NCBI RefSeq assembly: GCF_020497125.1
Contig: NC_059087.1
Coordinates: forward strand, 12,805,925 to 12,869,924
DNA length: 64,000 nucleotides
Source: Mauremys mutica
Lineage: Eukaryota; Chordata; Testudines; Geoemydidae
Reading direction: 5' to 3'
Positions 23,590 through 35,826 of this stretch are shown one piece after another (position 1 is the first letter of the stretch; each line of letters starts with the position of its first letter). The notes below the pieces were generated by a model. The model was not told the DNA's origin. It was given only the letters and a program-made list of their open reading frames with translations, and made no database searches. The translations under genes and the position numbers were made by a program.

Positions 23590-23830
23590 GTCAATGGAAT
23601 AGGGCATTGGACTGGGACTCAGGAGAGCAGGGTTATATTCCCAACTGTACCGCTGACCTGGTGAGAGCGCCGGCAAGTTGCTGTCCCTCTTGGTGCCTTC
23701 ATTTCCCCTCCCACCCTTTCTCCCTCTTGTCTAGATTGTAAAGCTGGAGGTGTGTTTGTAGAGCACTCAGCACAGTGGGCCCTCTGTCTCAGCTAGGGCT
23801 GGTAGGCACACAGCTGGAGTACAAAATAAA
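23590..23830 (+). mobile_element. MIR-like SINE
   Basis: The head agggcattggactgggactc (23601-23620) is followed by attcccaactgtaccgctga, cttgtctagattgtaaagct, agcactcagcacagtgggcc and an A-rich end. This is a fairly complete plus-strand copy. Confidence 0.7.
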
Positions 23831-26574
23831 CAAGGAAGAAAAGGATCATGTGAAACATCCTTTGCTATTCGCTTTAGCATCTCCCTGTCTCCAACAGAGA
23901 ATCTGGTTCCCCATTCTTTGCAGGACTTGAGGTTGGGGCAGGGGAGATGTGGGGGTGGGTCACTTCACGGAATTAGCTAGCTCTTTTGCCTGTTAGCTAC
24001 GGGGGAAAACAAAACATCCTCATGCTGGGAATGTGGCGATTGCTATAATCTGGTATCTTTGAAATACCATAAGAGAAGATGCTCCTGTGGGGTTTCCCTT
24101 TGAAACGCTGCCAGAGAGCTCTATCTTGTGACAGTTTGTGTGAGATGAAAGATAGTGGAATCAAGCTATCTTTGCAGGGTCTCCATTTTTTTCCCCCCTG
24201 TTACTTCTGTATTTTAAACACACACATTAATCAAAGCAAAGGTCATTTGATTTTCAACTAAAATAAAGTTTCCTTATAGAGCTCATAGATGGAATCTCTC
24301 CTTGCATGAGGCCTGTTGTGGATGATGGTTTCACAAGGGTTTAGAAGGCTCTGACAAAGATCAGTCCCCTTTCAGTTTGTAAGCTGAACATGAACTATAA
24401 AGCCCTTGTTTACTGTTGCAAAGAGATCTTTTTCTGTCCTTGTTTTATAGTCTCATTTCATCCAGGGCTCTGCAAAGCTCAGTGGTTTCTCTTCACTGAA
24501 ACATTTGCTTGGCCTGATTTTCAATGGATTTGGATGCCCAGTTTAACATTGTCCTTTAGATTCAGACTGATGTTTCATGCTGAATGTCACCTGATTATGA
24601 TGTCGAACCATCATCAGTCCAGCACAAAAGTGGGCTCAGAGTCATTGAAAATTCACCCAAAAAGGTGTATGAACATAGCAAACCTTTAGACAAACATCAG
24701 ACACGTTTCAAACCTCCAGTGAAGAAGGAAGCAAGTTGAACTTTGGATGAATTCACCTTTCTTTCCAAACATTTTCCACAGTCTGATTTCGGCATACCTG
24801 CTCTGAATTCTACAGTTTGTTCCCCATAGGCATGTCACTTTTCAACCTGTGTGAGATTTCCTGTCCTATTGCTGCTAAATTATAGATGCCAAAAAATAAG
24901 GAATAAAATAATGGAAACACTGATAAGATCCTGAAGTGCCAAAGCACCTGAGAACAATACTTTAGGTATAGAGCCCAGCATTGCACACAATTTGTAATCA
25001 ACACTATTATACACAGGTAATCAGACATAATTAATTGCATTCTATTAGATGTTCCCTGTCCTAAAGGAAATACAGGGAGGTTTCAACTGAAAGGATTTTA
25101 TTGAAGCAGCATGCACTCAGTGCTCTAAATAGTCAGTCAATTCTCATTTCCAGTATAATTCTGAAGAATTGATTTGCTGATGTAACACAATTTTTTGTTT
25201 GTTATATTTCAATATATTTAGCAAGTGAAAGTTATAAATCGCACGCATTATGAAAAGATGTGCAGGCCATCCCCAGTGCTCACATTGAGCTAACAATGCA
25301 GGAAGGATTTGAGGAGTATCCCTGTCAGGGTGTGGATATGAATTGTTTGAGCATGTAAAGGCAATTCATATGTAGTCTCCAATAAATAGCCTTTGCCATC
25401 TAGCAGCTAAAAATGGTGGTGGAAATGTTCAAGTTCAATGAAAAATTCTGCAGAGATGGGCTCAGTGTGGGAAAATTCTGAGCCAGCAAAGGTGGTGAAA
25501 GCCACCTGGGATGACTTAACCATGGGAAGTGTCAGCCCTGAAGGTAGTCCTACTCCAGGAACAGGATGACAGCACTACACAGGTGTTGTCATAACCTATT
25601 TGCTCTAACCAGAAACAATGCTCCTAGTTTGAAGAGTTATGTTAACATTGCCCTAGTGATATTCAGCATGGCGTTACCATATTCCTAGTGCATGCGTATA
25701 TGGAATTATATGGCCTACTCATGGCTTAGGGACAGACTTTGATCTCATTTAGACTGGTGTAAGTATATGGAGTAAATCTGTTAATTAAAACGAAGTTGCT
25801 CTAGATTTAGCTTTATGGTAGTAAGATAATCTGATCCTTAAGTTTTTATTTTGAGATGTGCAGAGAATGGAAATTCTTATTTGTGGAGGATTGGAAGATT
25901 TCCAAACTTTTTTTTTCTTCTTATTTGGGACAAAGCCTGAAATGTTTGAAATTCTCTTTGAAAGAAAATTCTCAGGAAAAATGGTTTTAGAGAGGATCTA
26001 GAGAAGGATTATATAATTATTACAAATAGAGGGCATGAAAGTGGCTAAGGAACATGATGGACCAGATCCAGCTTGTGTTGGCCAGGACACAGGGTGCCCC
26101 AAGGGATCACTGCAAGGTGCTCACAACACCACTTCACTAGGCATGATTTCAGTCAGTCAGGAAGGCCTCTAAAGAGGATGGGACTGGTCAGGGAGGAGCA
26201 AATTATCTGGCAAATGTACAGAATTATGAACAGCTGAGTCAGACATGCTGCAACAAGTATCCTTCACTGACAGGGCTCTTATGTAAAGCTGCCATTTCAC
26301 AGTGGAACTCTTCAGAAAGAGGCAGTGGCACTAGCACTTGGGTGAATGCTCCTTGCAGGGTAGCGGCCCCTGCTGGTGCAAGAGAGGCACATAGATTGCA
26401 TCCCATGGACCAAAAGTTTAAAAAAAAAATCAGTTGTTGATTGTATAGCTTTGATAATGAAATAATAGTATAACTGTCTATATTTGCTTAAGTGGTACCA
26501 GTATAAAGGAGGGGGATGGGATAGTTAGATCTACTGCTGAGACTGTCAATATGAGGAGAAGAAATGGCTGAGAA
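23831..26574. other. Long unassigned stretch
   Basis: About 2.7 kb without a recognised element. No frame looks protein-like and I see no convincing exon. Confidence 0.5.
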
Positions 26575-26802
26575 CTAAAAGAAAGGAAAGCTTTTAAGTA
26601 AGAAATTAGAAAACATTTCTTACAAGGCAATGGTGGTCAGACAAAAGGATAATAGAGTGGCAGATATAGCCATAACCCCCAAAAAGATTAAGAGTAGACT
26701 AGATAAAAAACAGCCACGTGGAGAAAATTAAAGCATCATAAAAGAGTTTTGGACTGAATGACCCAGGTGGTCTCTTCCAGCCTGATTCTCTGTGGAAGGC
26801 TT
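26575..26802 (+). mobile_element. Diverged CR1-like LINE 3' end
   Basis: The segments aaacatttcttacaagg, ataatagagtggcagatata, gattaagagtagactagata and gaatgacccaggtggtctct occur in the order found in CR1-type 3' ends. The copy is clearly older than those at 9467 and 31084. Confidence 0.6.
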
Positions 26803-26960
26803 TTCCAATCATCATGTTCATTGTAATAGGCCTGGTTTATGTGCCAAATATTTTAGCTGGTGCCTGGTTATATACTGGAGCCAGGACTAATCACTGCCCA
26901 TTTTACATTATAAAGATCCCAACTCTGATCCCATATACAACCAACCCACAATTATGCTAC

Positions 26961-27340
26961 TAGAGATGGTTAGAAATTTTCCAGCACAATGTTTTCCTGC
27001 CAGAAAATGCTTGTTTGTCAAAAGCTAAATGTTTCATGAAAATGTCAGCTTGGATGAAATTTCATTTTGGGTGCAGGGAAAAGAACCAGATCATTCTAAA
27101 ATGGAGTCTGACATTTTCCAAATGGAATGTTTCAAAACAAATGTTTCAATTCATAATATATAATGAATGAAACACTGCAATGAAATATTTAAGTCTACTT
27201 GACATAATTATTTCTGTTATTTAATTTTGTTGGAAGTTTTGATTTTTTTTTGTTTTGTTTTGGAACCATTTCAGAATGGGAAAAATTTTGAAATTGTGCA
27301 ATTTCACATGAAATGGAAATCTTGTTCCTGCCCAGCTCTA
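26961..27340. repeat. AT-rich foldback repeat (TAGAGATGG...CCAGCTCTA)
   Basis: The ends tagagatggttagaaattt and ttcctgcccagctcta are inverted. The inside consists of alternating gaaaatttt, tttcaaaac and tgaaatttc motifs in both orientations. It is non-coding. The ends resemble those at 12112 and 47505. No clear target duplication. Confidence 0.55.
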
Positions 27341-28052
27341 TATACAGTGTAATCATAAACAAGTTTGAAAAATAACTAGAACTGAACAAAACCAACTATG
27401 AATGATGGTCTAGACCCTCAGCTGTTGGAACTTGGTGTAGCTCTATTAAAGTCAATGAAAATCCTCATCTGCTGTAAATTAGTATAGGCAATGGAACTAT
27501 GTTACTTTCAGGGAGCTAAGAATCTGGCTCACTCTTGCTAACAATTGGATAATGAAACATGTCTTATACCCAACTGATGCAGTGTGCAAGATAGAAAACC
27601 CTTCCTCCCTCCCCAAAATAATAGAAAAAGGGAAGTGGAGAAAGTGGCCAGACTTGCCCCAAAAATGATAGATGGTAGGATTACATGGAAGTATCTTTGC
27701 TTAAAGGTCGTTGGGTGAGAAAACAGATTCTCATGAGTTTGTATGAATTGATTCCAGCTCCTACAGGCTTGTAATATACTTACTGCTGCCAAAAATGAGG
27801 AAGGTCATTCATGCGCTCAGGAACGTGCCACTGCATGGAATGACTACTCTAATACCCAGCTGCAATGCTTGAGGAAGAGAAGCAGCTTATTTATTTGGAT
27901 GATCAAAGCATCCAATGAATTAGTTCCTGCAGTCCCTGACCTGGAGTAAGTGTCCCCCAAACTAAGGTCTAAGGGCTTAATCCTAAAGGTTGATGACTCT
28001 CTGCCCCAATCCAGTATTTAAATGTGTGCTTAAATGTGAGATTACTCACATT
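27341..28052. other. Unassigned, with a palindromic remnant
   Basis: A remnant at about 27415-27520 has accctcagctgttggaac opposed to gctaagaatctggctc, with gtcaatgaaaatcc between them. Nothing else is recognised. Confidence 0.5.
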
Positions 28053-28418
28053 TGGAGCTGGGTGGGAAATAATCCTGGTTTTTTTTTTTTGAGAGCTCAA
28101 AATATTTCCTGTTCCACATCAAGATAAAACCAAGATTTGTCAATTTTTATTTTTTTTTTAGAAAAATAGATTCCCCATCCCAGAGTAGTTAATAGTTTCA
28201 TGGTTAGGGCACTCACGTAGGTCTCCCACATTATAAGTGAGTGCCATATCCACCAGGCTATTCTGTGGTGGGTCCTGCTCTCTGATTTTGATAAAAAAAA
28301 AAATCCATTCTGGACCCAAGAGACCTTTCCCAACAAAAGGTTCATCAAACCCGACCCTTTCCCACAAAGACGTTTCCCACAAAACATTTTGTTGAAAAAC
28401 TTCTGAGCAGTTCTACTT
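28053..28418. repeat. AT-rich foldback repeat enclosing a tRNA-like palindrome
   Basis: The ends gagctgggtgggaaataat and aacttctgagcagttctac resemble the AT-rich foldback family at 26961. The middle (about 28190-28265) carries catggttagggcactcac opposed to gtgagtgccatatccacc, a tRNA-like promoter module seen in both orientations. The repeat at 55010 has the same arrangement. Confidence 0.45.
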
Positions 28419-29746
28419 AATGTTTAAAGTTAAGTGTATGCTTGGGTACTTTGGTGGATGTCAGTGCTAATTACCTTGCAGGTTTGAGCCCTTAAGGCTC
28501 ATTTCAACTCAGATTAGAGTTGGAACCCATCAGAGTCAGTGGAAAGATTCCGATTGGTTTCAATGGGAGATGGACTGGGCTATAAATCCTATGGCCCCAG
28601 TTCTCCCACCACAGGATAGGAATAAGCCTGGATGACTCCAAATAGGAATTATCTGTATCCTGCAATGGAAGAATGGTGCCTGTAAGATTTTGTACAGGAA
28701 CTAATTACTTGGTAGATTATGTTTTTAAAACAAATATGAACAAAGACCAGAAGATAAAAACTGGAGTTTGGCCAACATAGGAAAGTAATAGAGTTGATTA
28801 CTCTCACATCTGGAAACCCCAAAACCAAATGATGTAGCTTGGCACAACCCAAAACTTTCTCCAATTTGCCCAACTCTGCAAACAAACAAAAGAAAAGGGA
28901 GCAAGGATGCAGTTGTCAAATGCATGTAAGGTGATTAGGTGCCCACCTCTCCCTGAAATACAAGGGGAACTGGATGCTCACATCCCATCACTGCTTTTGA
29001 AAATTGTGGTCTATAAGAGTAAGGGTGGCATGTTGATTTAAGGGTCCATTTATTAGGACAATACTGATTATGCATTAGTTTAATCCATACATTTATACAC
29101 AACTGGAATTTGCTGACTGACTATCTGGTAACCCACTTGTTAAATATAAATGACTTCAAATGCATCACTGAGATTTTCAATTTAATGTTCTATCCAAAGC
29201 AGTTTGGGTGAAACTACAGAGCTTCACCATAAAAAGTGTTCCAGACAAAAGGTTAATCAACACACAAAACGCATTATCACACAGATTCAATGGAGCAAAG
29301 TGCTTTAATGAATTTGAGAAGCAGCTTGAGCAGTATTTAAACAGTGGCAAATCGGAAAGTGTGGAGTAGAAAAGAAGTTGAGGATTTAATCATTTATGCA
29401 AGGTACCCCACGTATTGCTAAGCTGGTTCCATTCTACAGGCTTCTCTGTATAACATGCACTCTGATATAAAGTTCTGTTTCTTTAGATTCCAGCTGTGGC
29501 CCTGATCCTGTAAAGATTTAAGCATATGCTTGAATGCAGGCACATAAGAAATCCCACAGAACTCAGTGAGGCTATGCGTGCACTTAAAGTTGAGCACATG
29601 CTTAAATCTGCCTCTCTTATTTAGAACCTCTTTGCAGATCCTTTCAGCAACACTTTTCTATAATCATTAAAGCACTTGGCCCTTGTAGGTGCTATTATAG
29701 AGTGCAGTGAAGCAATCTGGTGCATTGAGCAATTTTTTTATGAGTA
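28419..29746. other. Unassigned sequence
   Basis: No gene. A short region near 29500-29610 has opposed agcatatgcttgaa / gagcacatgcttaaat motifs of the small palindromic type. Confidence 0.5.
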
Positions 29747-29897
29747 CTTCCCGCAGCCTCCATCGGCCTGGAGCGGCAAACCGTGGCCAGTGGGAGCTGT
29801 GATCAGCTGAACTCGTGGACACTGCAGGTAAACAAACTGTCCCGGCCCACCAGTGAATTTCCCTGATGGGTCGCTTGCCAAAGGTTGACGATCCCTG
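29747..29897 (+). mobile_element. Truncated copy of the palindromic hAT
   Basis: It matches the right half of the element at 15157: cttcccgcagcctcc at the break, gcaggtaaacaaactgtccc in the middle, and the right TIR ending gatccctg at 29897. The left half is missing, possibly because a palindrome is prone to deletion at its centre. Confidence 0.8.
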
Positions 29898-29979
29898 GTC
29901 TATAATGACACTAACACAATGGTGAGAGAAGTGAACTAGCTTTAAAAAAATGTTTCTGAAGGATACAGAACTCAAGGCC

Positions 29980-30057
29980 AGGTCCTGATCCTGTTGAAGT
30001 CAATTGCAGAACTCCCAGTGACTTCACTGTGATTTTCACTGGACCAGAATTTGGCTC
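29980..30057. repeat. Palindromic repeat remnant
   Basis: The left phrase ggtcctgatcctgttgaag is answered by cactggaccagaatttgg, with gtgacttcactg between. It belongs to the small foldback class. Confidence 0.45.
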
Positions 30058-31083
30058 TCATTGGATGAGCATTTGGAATAGCAGCATACAAGAACCCACT
30101 ATGCATCCACTTTTCTTCGGAAATATCAGCATCTGTCTCATTGTCATCAGTTGTAAAGCTCACCTAGCACACTTTTGCAAAGTAAAAATCCTCCTACAGT
30201 TCAATGCTCTGGATTTTCAGCCCCTTCAATCCCTGCTTTCAAAATACACCAGCTGATTCAGTCTTCAAGCATTTTGATTAATTTATTGAAGTCAGGAGCA
30301 ATTTATTGAATACTCTGCCTTGATTCTGTGTGATTTTTACATTCAAACATTTTTCAGCAAGCATTTAAATTGAACAGTGAGTATGAGCAGCTATCATTAC
30401 AGCAAAGCCATCATAAAGGTCACACATTTGTTAGATTGAAAGTGACATTAATACCTTTCAAATTCTTATTAGAGAAGTTCCATCATGGTTCCATTTTCCT
30501 GGAGAGTAATAGGTCACCTGTCAAATCTATCACCATGTCTGTTTCTATTTTTCCTACTTTCAAGCAAGGATCAAAGGAAGTTGAAAAGAATCATAAGAAG
30601 TACACTTTTCAAGAGCATCAATTTGACAAGTTTAATTAAAGTCACAAGTTCAAGAATATGATAATCCATTGCCTGAAATCCTGGAGTAGATACTACAAGG
30701 TACACTGACCTAAAGCAAATGAATGAGAAGATTGAGGGAGCACACACAGAGTCCCTATCCTTACATACCTAACCGTTCAAATAATATGAATGAGAATCAG
30801 TTATGTGACACACTGTGGTGGGTTTTTTTAAACAAAGGGCTAGATTGTGTGAGATTAAGACTGAACATCAGCACAAGGGAGTGAGATCCCACCTCTATAT
30901 CCCTCTCTAAGCTATCCAGGCCTCAGATGCAAGCATGTATGAGTAAGAAGGCTTATTCTCCTTCTTACTCCCTCCCTGGAGCAGGTGGGCAGGTCAGTAT
31001 GGAACTCTTGCTTCACTCTCTACCCATTCCCACACAAACCACTGTCCCTTAATCAGAGCAGGAGGATTAGTCATTTACTGCTG
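30058..31083. other. Unassigned sequence
   Basis: Nothing recognised. Confidence 0.5.
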
Positions 31084-31461
31084 TATTGAGAGGTAGATAC
31101 ACTGGAGGGTAGGGATAGGGTCCAGAGTGACCTAGACAAATTGGAGGATTGGGCCAAAAGAAATCTGATGAGGTTTAACAGGGACAAGTGCAGAGTCATG
31201 CATTTAGGAAGGAAGAATCCCATGCACCGCTACAGGGGGAGGTCTAGGTTGGATATTAGGAAACACTATTTCACTAGGAGGGTGGTGAAGCACCGGAATG
31301 GGTTATCTAGGGAGGTGGTAGAATCTCCATCCTTAGAGGTTTTTAAGGCCTGGCTTGACAAAGCCCTGGCTGGGATGATTTAGTTGATGTTGGTCCTGCT
31401 TTGAGCAGGGGATTGGACTAGATGACCTCCTGAGGTCTCTTCCAACCCTAATATTCTGTGA
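31084..31461 (+). mobile_element. CR1 LINE 3' end with reverse-transcriptase remnant
   Basis: Translation from about 31138 gives [20 protein letters not shown], the conserved C-terminal segment of CR1 reverse transcriptase, followed by [11 protein letters not shown]. The frame then passes, through an internal deletion, into the 3' region with ggatattaggaaacactatt, gggaggtggtagaatctcc and actagatgacctcctgaggt. It ends ccctaatattctgtga. It is both 5'-truncated and internally deleted, so it is not functional. Confidence 0.9.
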
Positions 31462-32267
31462 TTTCTACCAGTGTTTCTATGAGCAAGAATGCGGCTTATC
31501 CACACCCCTTCTACTTCATGTCACAGTCTAACCCTAATAGCCAGATCCTCAGCTCACATAAACTAACATAGCTCCATTTAAATTAATCTAGTTTACCCCA
31601 TCTGAGGATTTGACCCTTAATGTCCCACTGAGACTAAAATGAGTCTCATGTGCCAAACACTGCAACATTTGGTCAACAGATCAGTGCATTTTTTTTTTAA
31701 AAATTGTTTTTATAACATGAGAAAAGCAACAAAACGGAAAACAGTTTAAAATGACACTTCAAACAAACAGCTGTGCTTCAGATTTTAAACATCATGACAA
31801 TTGGCCAAATGATGTTGTATATTGTTACCTGTATTTTATGTTTATCTGCATGATGGAGCACATAAAATTATATAGATGGAAAATATATTATTTTTAGGAA
31901 GTAAAGACAAGTCAAGAGAAAGAAGAAAAGGAGGACACTATTTCTGAATCACCTGTCATTCAAAGGTAACTGCTCTCCTCTTACCAGTAAATATAGGGTT
32001 TTTTTAAAAAGGCTTAAGAGAAGAAAATCCATAATCTAGAAGGAAGATTAGGCACCTCTGAGGAGAAATAGAAGGGATATACAGATGTTGATCTCAATGT
32101 CACCAGTGTAAATCTGAAATAACGTAACTGACATCAGCAGTCAGTCCAGTGTTGTTATAACCAGAATCTGATCCACTCAGAGGAAACTATAGAATCTAAG
32201 GGGGATGAAACAACTCAGGGTTTACTGAAAAGTAACCAGGTTCTATAGAAATATTTATGGAATTTTA
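31462..32267. other. Unassigned, with a palindromic remnant
   Basis: A small foldback remnant lies at about 31540-31620 (agccagatcctcagctca opposed to ccatctgaggatttgac). The rest is unassigned. Confidence 0.5.
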
Positions 32268-32271
32268 TAAA

Positions 32272-33614
32272 TGTAAGTGGGGGAATGGTCCCGCTATCGT
32301 GGGGAACTTTCCTGGCTTATATACTATCCCAGTGAAATAGGTTGCTCCCACTCCCTTTACCCAGATGCCTGCCTGACCTCAAGGGCTCCCCTTCCACTGC
32401 CCTCTGTGGCAGTGTCCTCATAACCCCAACAAGGCTGGGCCCAGAATTCCTGGGGGCTTGACCCCCAACCTTATCACTGTGACTTTGGGCAGGTGCTAAG
32501 GTGTCCCCACTCCAGGGTGCTCCCTCTGTACTGGATGCTTCCCTGACCCACTGATTACATACAGTTCAAAGCAAATACAATTTATTTAACTGCAATCAAT
32601 TTTAAAAAATAAGGAAAAAATGGGAAAGGTTCAAGGAAAACCCATCACCTGCTCTGTGGCACGGGGACGTCACAACCAGCGTCTCTGGAATGTAAGGGAC
32701 GTTCAGTCTGTTCCTCACATGTCCCAGGCCCCTTCTCAGCCCTGGCTGTGCTCTAGGTGGCAGGACCCTTCTTCCCATCATCAGCCCTCCTGCCAGGGCT
32801 ACAATCCCCCTCCAAGTCTAGCCTGCAAGGGCTCTTGGCTGGGGGCTTCTCCCTGTGCTGGGCCAGCTGCCCAGGGTCCCCCTTGCTCTCCCCAGCTGCT
32901 CACTGCAGCCAGCTCTGGACTGCTCCAGCTAGGGTGACCAGATGAGAGGGAGAAAATATCAGGACACATGGGGGTGGGGGGGGGAGTTTGTCAGCCAGCA
33001 GAGCAAAAAAAGGGCAAGTGCTGCCAGCGGAGCAGCGAGGGGAAAAATAAATAAATAAGACGAGTGCTGCCGGCGGAACGAAATATCAGGACAAATTGCG
33101 TCCTGACCAAAGATCAGTCGGGACGCAGGACAAACACCTAAATATCAGGACGTCTGATCACCCTAGCTCCAGCCCAACCTCCAGCTCCACACTGCCTCAG
33201 CACTGCTGCTGCTCTGCCTCCTCCTCCCTGGGCTCCTTTTTCTGGCCCCTCTGGCTCTGGTTGTTGCAGTTCTCCTCCCAGCACAGATCTGCTCCCTGGG
33301 CTGCTCCCCTGGCTCGTACAGCCTGCTCCCCAGCTCAGCTCAGGCCCCTGCTCTCTCCTTAGCTTGGCCCCACTTCTCTGACCCAGCGAATTCCAGCTCA
33401 CATGGAGGACGGGACCCTCCCTGGTCTCCTGACTCCCTTATTAGCCTGCCTGCCCTGACCTGGAGCACTGGCCTCTCCTCTCCCCATTGTTCCTGGGGAC
33501 TGTCAGTCTCAGGGTCCTGATTTCCCATCGATCCTTCCCTTTTCTTTTGGTACTGGGGCTAACCAAACAAAAAACCACACTGAGTTTTAGCAAGGAGCCA
33601 ACAGTCCCCTTACA
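32272..33614 (-). mobile_element. Long solo LTR carrying a nested hAT
   Basis: On the minus strand it begins TGTAAGGGGACTGTTGGC and ends CCCCCACTTACA, so the termini are TG...CA with a TGTAAG/CTTACA inverted repeat. The 4-bp repeat taaa flanks it (32268-32271, 33615-33618). An AATAAA signal on the minus strand lies at 32581-32586. Without the nested hAT and its duplication the LTR is about 1.1 kb. The plus strand is C-rich, giving spurious proline/serine frames. Confidence 0.65.
32930..33165. mobile_element. hAT element nested in the LTR, 236 bp
   Basis: The ends are TAGGGTGACCAGATG and GTCTGATCACCCTA. It is flanked by a perfect 8-bp duplication gctccagc (32922-32929, 33166-33173). The TIRs are those of the 116-bp MITE at 5556. 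The interior has two aaatatcaggac segments. It inserted after the LTR. Confidence 0.9.
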
Positions 33615-33618
33615 TAAA

Positions 33619-34308
33619 GCATGTTCCCTTGCCTGTAGGTTTCACAGACATCTCCTGGAATTCTATAACAGGGGTGATATTCTACAAAATGCTTTAAGCA
33701 ATTTCTAGAAATAATGGAATAGAAAATAACCTATTAGACTTTTCTATAAGGGGAGAAGGAGGGATCGGAACTGGCTCAGAACCGCAGTTGGTATAAATCA
33801 ATGTGACTTCAAGGGATCAATGCCAATTTATACCAGCTGAGGTTCTGGGTATTTATTCTGTAATAGATCTGAACCAAAACCCCATAGCTCAACCACCCCA
33901 AAATCCAAATCCAGACTTGAATTATGCAGCCTAGGTCCATCTCTGATATAGAAAGCCATTTTGGGCAGTAATCTGAATGTTTGGACATAACATTATCTGA
34001 TAACCTCAGTGTAAGATTGTGATTTCGTGAGAAAAATATATTTTGTGTCCCTTCAGCAACAACACTACTCTGACATGTTGACACTGACAAATATAAGATT
34101 TCTAAAAGCTGTAACAGAATCTCCCTTATAAAAACTGGTATTCCTATTTTTGACTACAGGCTATACATGTAGTTTCTTTCTGTCTGAGATAATCTATTAA
34201 CAAACTCTTTCAAAAATGAGGTGAAGTTGGATTTTGGGTAACAAAGCAGTTTGAAATGATTTATAATTGTGACGCACGGAAAAAGGAACATGAAGTTGGA
34301 TATTTAGG
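33619..34308. other. Unassigned, with a palindromic remnant
   Basis: At about 33775-33850 ctcagaaccgcagttggtat is opposed to ataccagctgaggttctg, a clear small foldback repeat. Nothing else is recognised. Confidence 0.55.
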
Positions 34309-34316
34309 GATACAAG

Positions 34317-35012
34317 CGAAGTTCCCTGTAAGCTGCATGGTTGCGCAGCAGCCCATTTAGTGCCATGCAGGCACTCAGAGAACCCATGGCTGAGGGAGGG
34401 GTGGCCCAAGCCCAGCCCTGTCTGGGACCTGCTACATCTTGGGGAGGGGCAGCTCTCCCCCCTTCCCCCCAGCCCAGGTACTGTGGGGAGTCATCTCTAC
34501 CTACTGTAGCCCAGGACAGGGCCAGCTCCAGGCACCAGCTCAGCCAGCAGGTGCTTGGGGCAGCAGTCCAGGCTCTTTGGCGGCAGGTCCCTCGGTCCCT
34601 CTTGGAGAGAAGGACCAGCTGCCGAAGTAGAAAGCGGCGCGGTAGAGCTGCCACAGATCGCGATCACAGCTTTTTTTTTTCCCCTGCCACTTGGGGCGGC
34701 AAAAACCCTGAAGCCAGCCCTGGAGCACCCCAAACCCCTCCTCCCTGGCCCCACCCCAGAGCCCTTACCCTCCCCCACAACCCAACCCTCTGCCCCAGCC
34801 CCCCGCCAGAGCCCACACCCCAGCCAAAGCCCTTGGCCCCCCACCCTAGTCCTATGCCTCTTACCACTCTCCAAACCCCTCAGCCCCACACCCTCCACAT
34901 GAATTTTGTTATGTGCGCCAATATGGAGGTGATGGTGTCACACATCACCTGCATATTGGTGCACATAAAATTAATTCTGCACATGTGTGAGGAAAAATTA
35001 GAGGGAACACTG
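34317..35012. mobile_element. hAT element, 696 bp (CAGTGTTCCCT type)
   Basis: The left end cgaagttccctgtaagc is a mutated form of the right TIR, whose complement reads CAGTGTTCCCTCTAATTTT. The 8-bp flanks gatacaag (34309-34316) and gataaaag (35013-35020) match at 7 of 8 positions. The right part has opposed ccaatatggaggtgatg / catcacctgcatattgg. The interior is extremely C-rich. The 250-codon frame across it has proline-rich low-complexity sequence and is not a gene. Confidence 0.8.
34517..34722. mobile_element. hAT element inside the larger hAT (CAGGGCCAGCTCC type)
   Basis: The ends cagggccagctccagg and cctgaagccagccctg are inverted. The interior has gtgcttggggcagc, a T tract (34671-34680) and cttggggcggcaaaaaccct. 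The 8-bp flanks do not match, so the target duplication is lost or the two elements recombined. It is the same family as the fragment at 7576. Confidence 0.75.
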
Positions 35013-35093
35013 GATAAAAGTCCTTTGAATGAAAACTTATATGAAAAAAAAATGGCTTGTCTTAGAACACAGAGTGTCTGCCATATTATGTAG

Positions 35094-35822
35094 TGGGGCA
35101 GAGCACTGTCTTGCCTCAGGGGATGGGGGCGGGGCTACACTTCTAGGCAGTTAAGGTTTGCCTCAGATGTTTGCTGTGACCCTCAATGTAGCCTCTCTCC
35201 TCCCCAGAGGGGAGGGTTACAGCTTAGTGAGTCACCTTCATCATCGGTCAGTCAATGGGTTTGGAGTAAGAACCCTCTTTAGTCCCCATCTTCCTTGTCA
35301 GGGAGCATTGGGGGCAGGGGACACCCAGGCCTGCCCTCTTCTCTGGCTTCCAGCCCAGGGACCCTGACTGGTAGCAGCAACAGGGAGTCTTCCTATACTA
35401 TTAGAGCTATAGCCCTTCCCTGGGCTACTTTCCCAAACAGTCCCTCCTAAGTATCTGACCACTCTTGTTCTCCTGTCTCTTTTACTGCACCCCGTCTTTC
35501 TCCTAGTCTTCCCACAACACACATTCTTATGCCCAGCTCCTACCAGCCAGCCTTGCTGAAGAGGATTCTTTTTAAACTAGTCCCAGCTGGTTCTAAATGG
35601 GCTTCAGCTGATTTGATTATTCTGTTTCCCTTGATTGCTTCTAATCAGTTCTTAATTGGTTCCAGGTGTCTTATGAAGTCTGCCTGACTTAATTGCTTCT
35701 AGCACCTTCCTGACTGCTCAGGGGTAGCCCCTGTCCTGGTCACTCAGGAAAGAGAAAACTATTCACCCCATGTGTTTCCCTTCTACCAGACTCTTGCACC
35801 CAACCGGTCTGGGTCTGTCACA
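35094..35822 (-). mobile_element. Solo LTR, 729 bp
   Basis: On the minus strand it begins TGTGACAGACCCAGACC and ends CTGCCCCA, with TG...CA termini. The 4-bp duplication gtag flanks it (35090-35093, 35823-35826). A TATA-like gtttaaaaagaa lies on the minus strand near 35567-35578. The start is typical of a common turtle LTR family, probably Gypsy-like. There is no adjoining internal region. Confidence 0.7.
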
Positions 35823-35826
35823 GTAG

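Noticed and set aside
31141..31383. An 80-codon frame that looks like a real protein
   Set aside because: The first part is truly reverse transcriptase, but it is a truncated, internally deleted CR1 remnant, so it is annotated as a LINE fragment and not as a gene.
33096..33401. Proline/serine-rich frames on both strands
   Set aside because: They are by-products of the C-rich antisense strand of the LTR at 32272.
34341..35093. A 250-codon plus-strand reading frame, the longest in the window
   Set aside because: It crosses two nested hAT elements. The translation is proline-, alanine- and serine-rich low complexity from C-rich DNA, and the complementary strand is also open.
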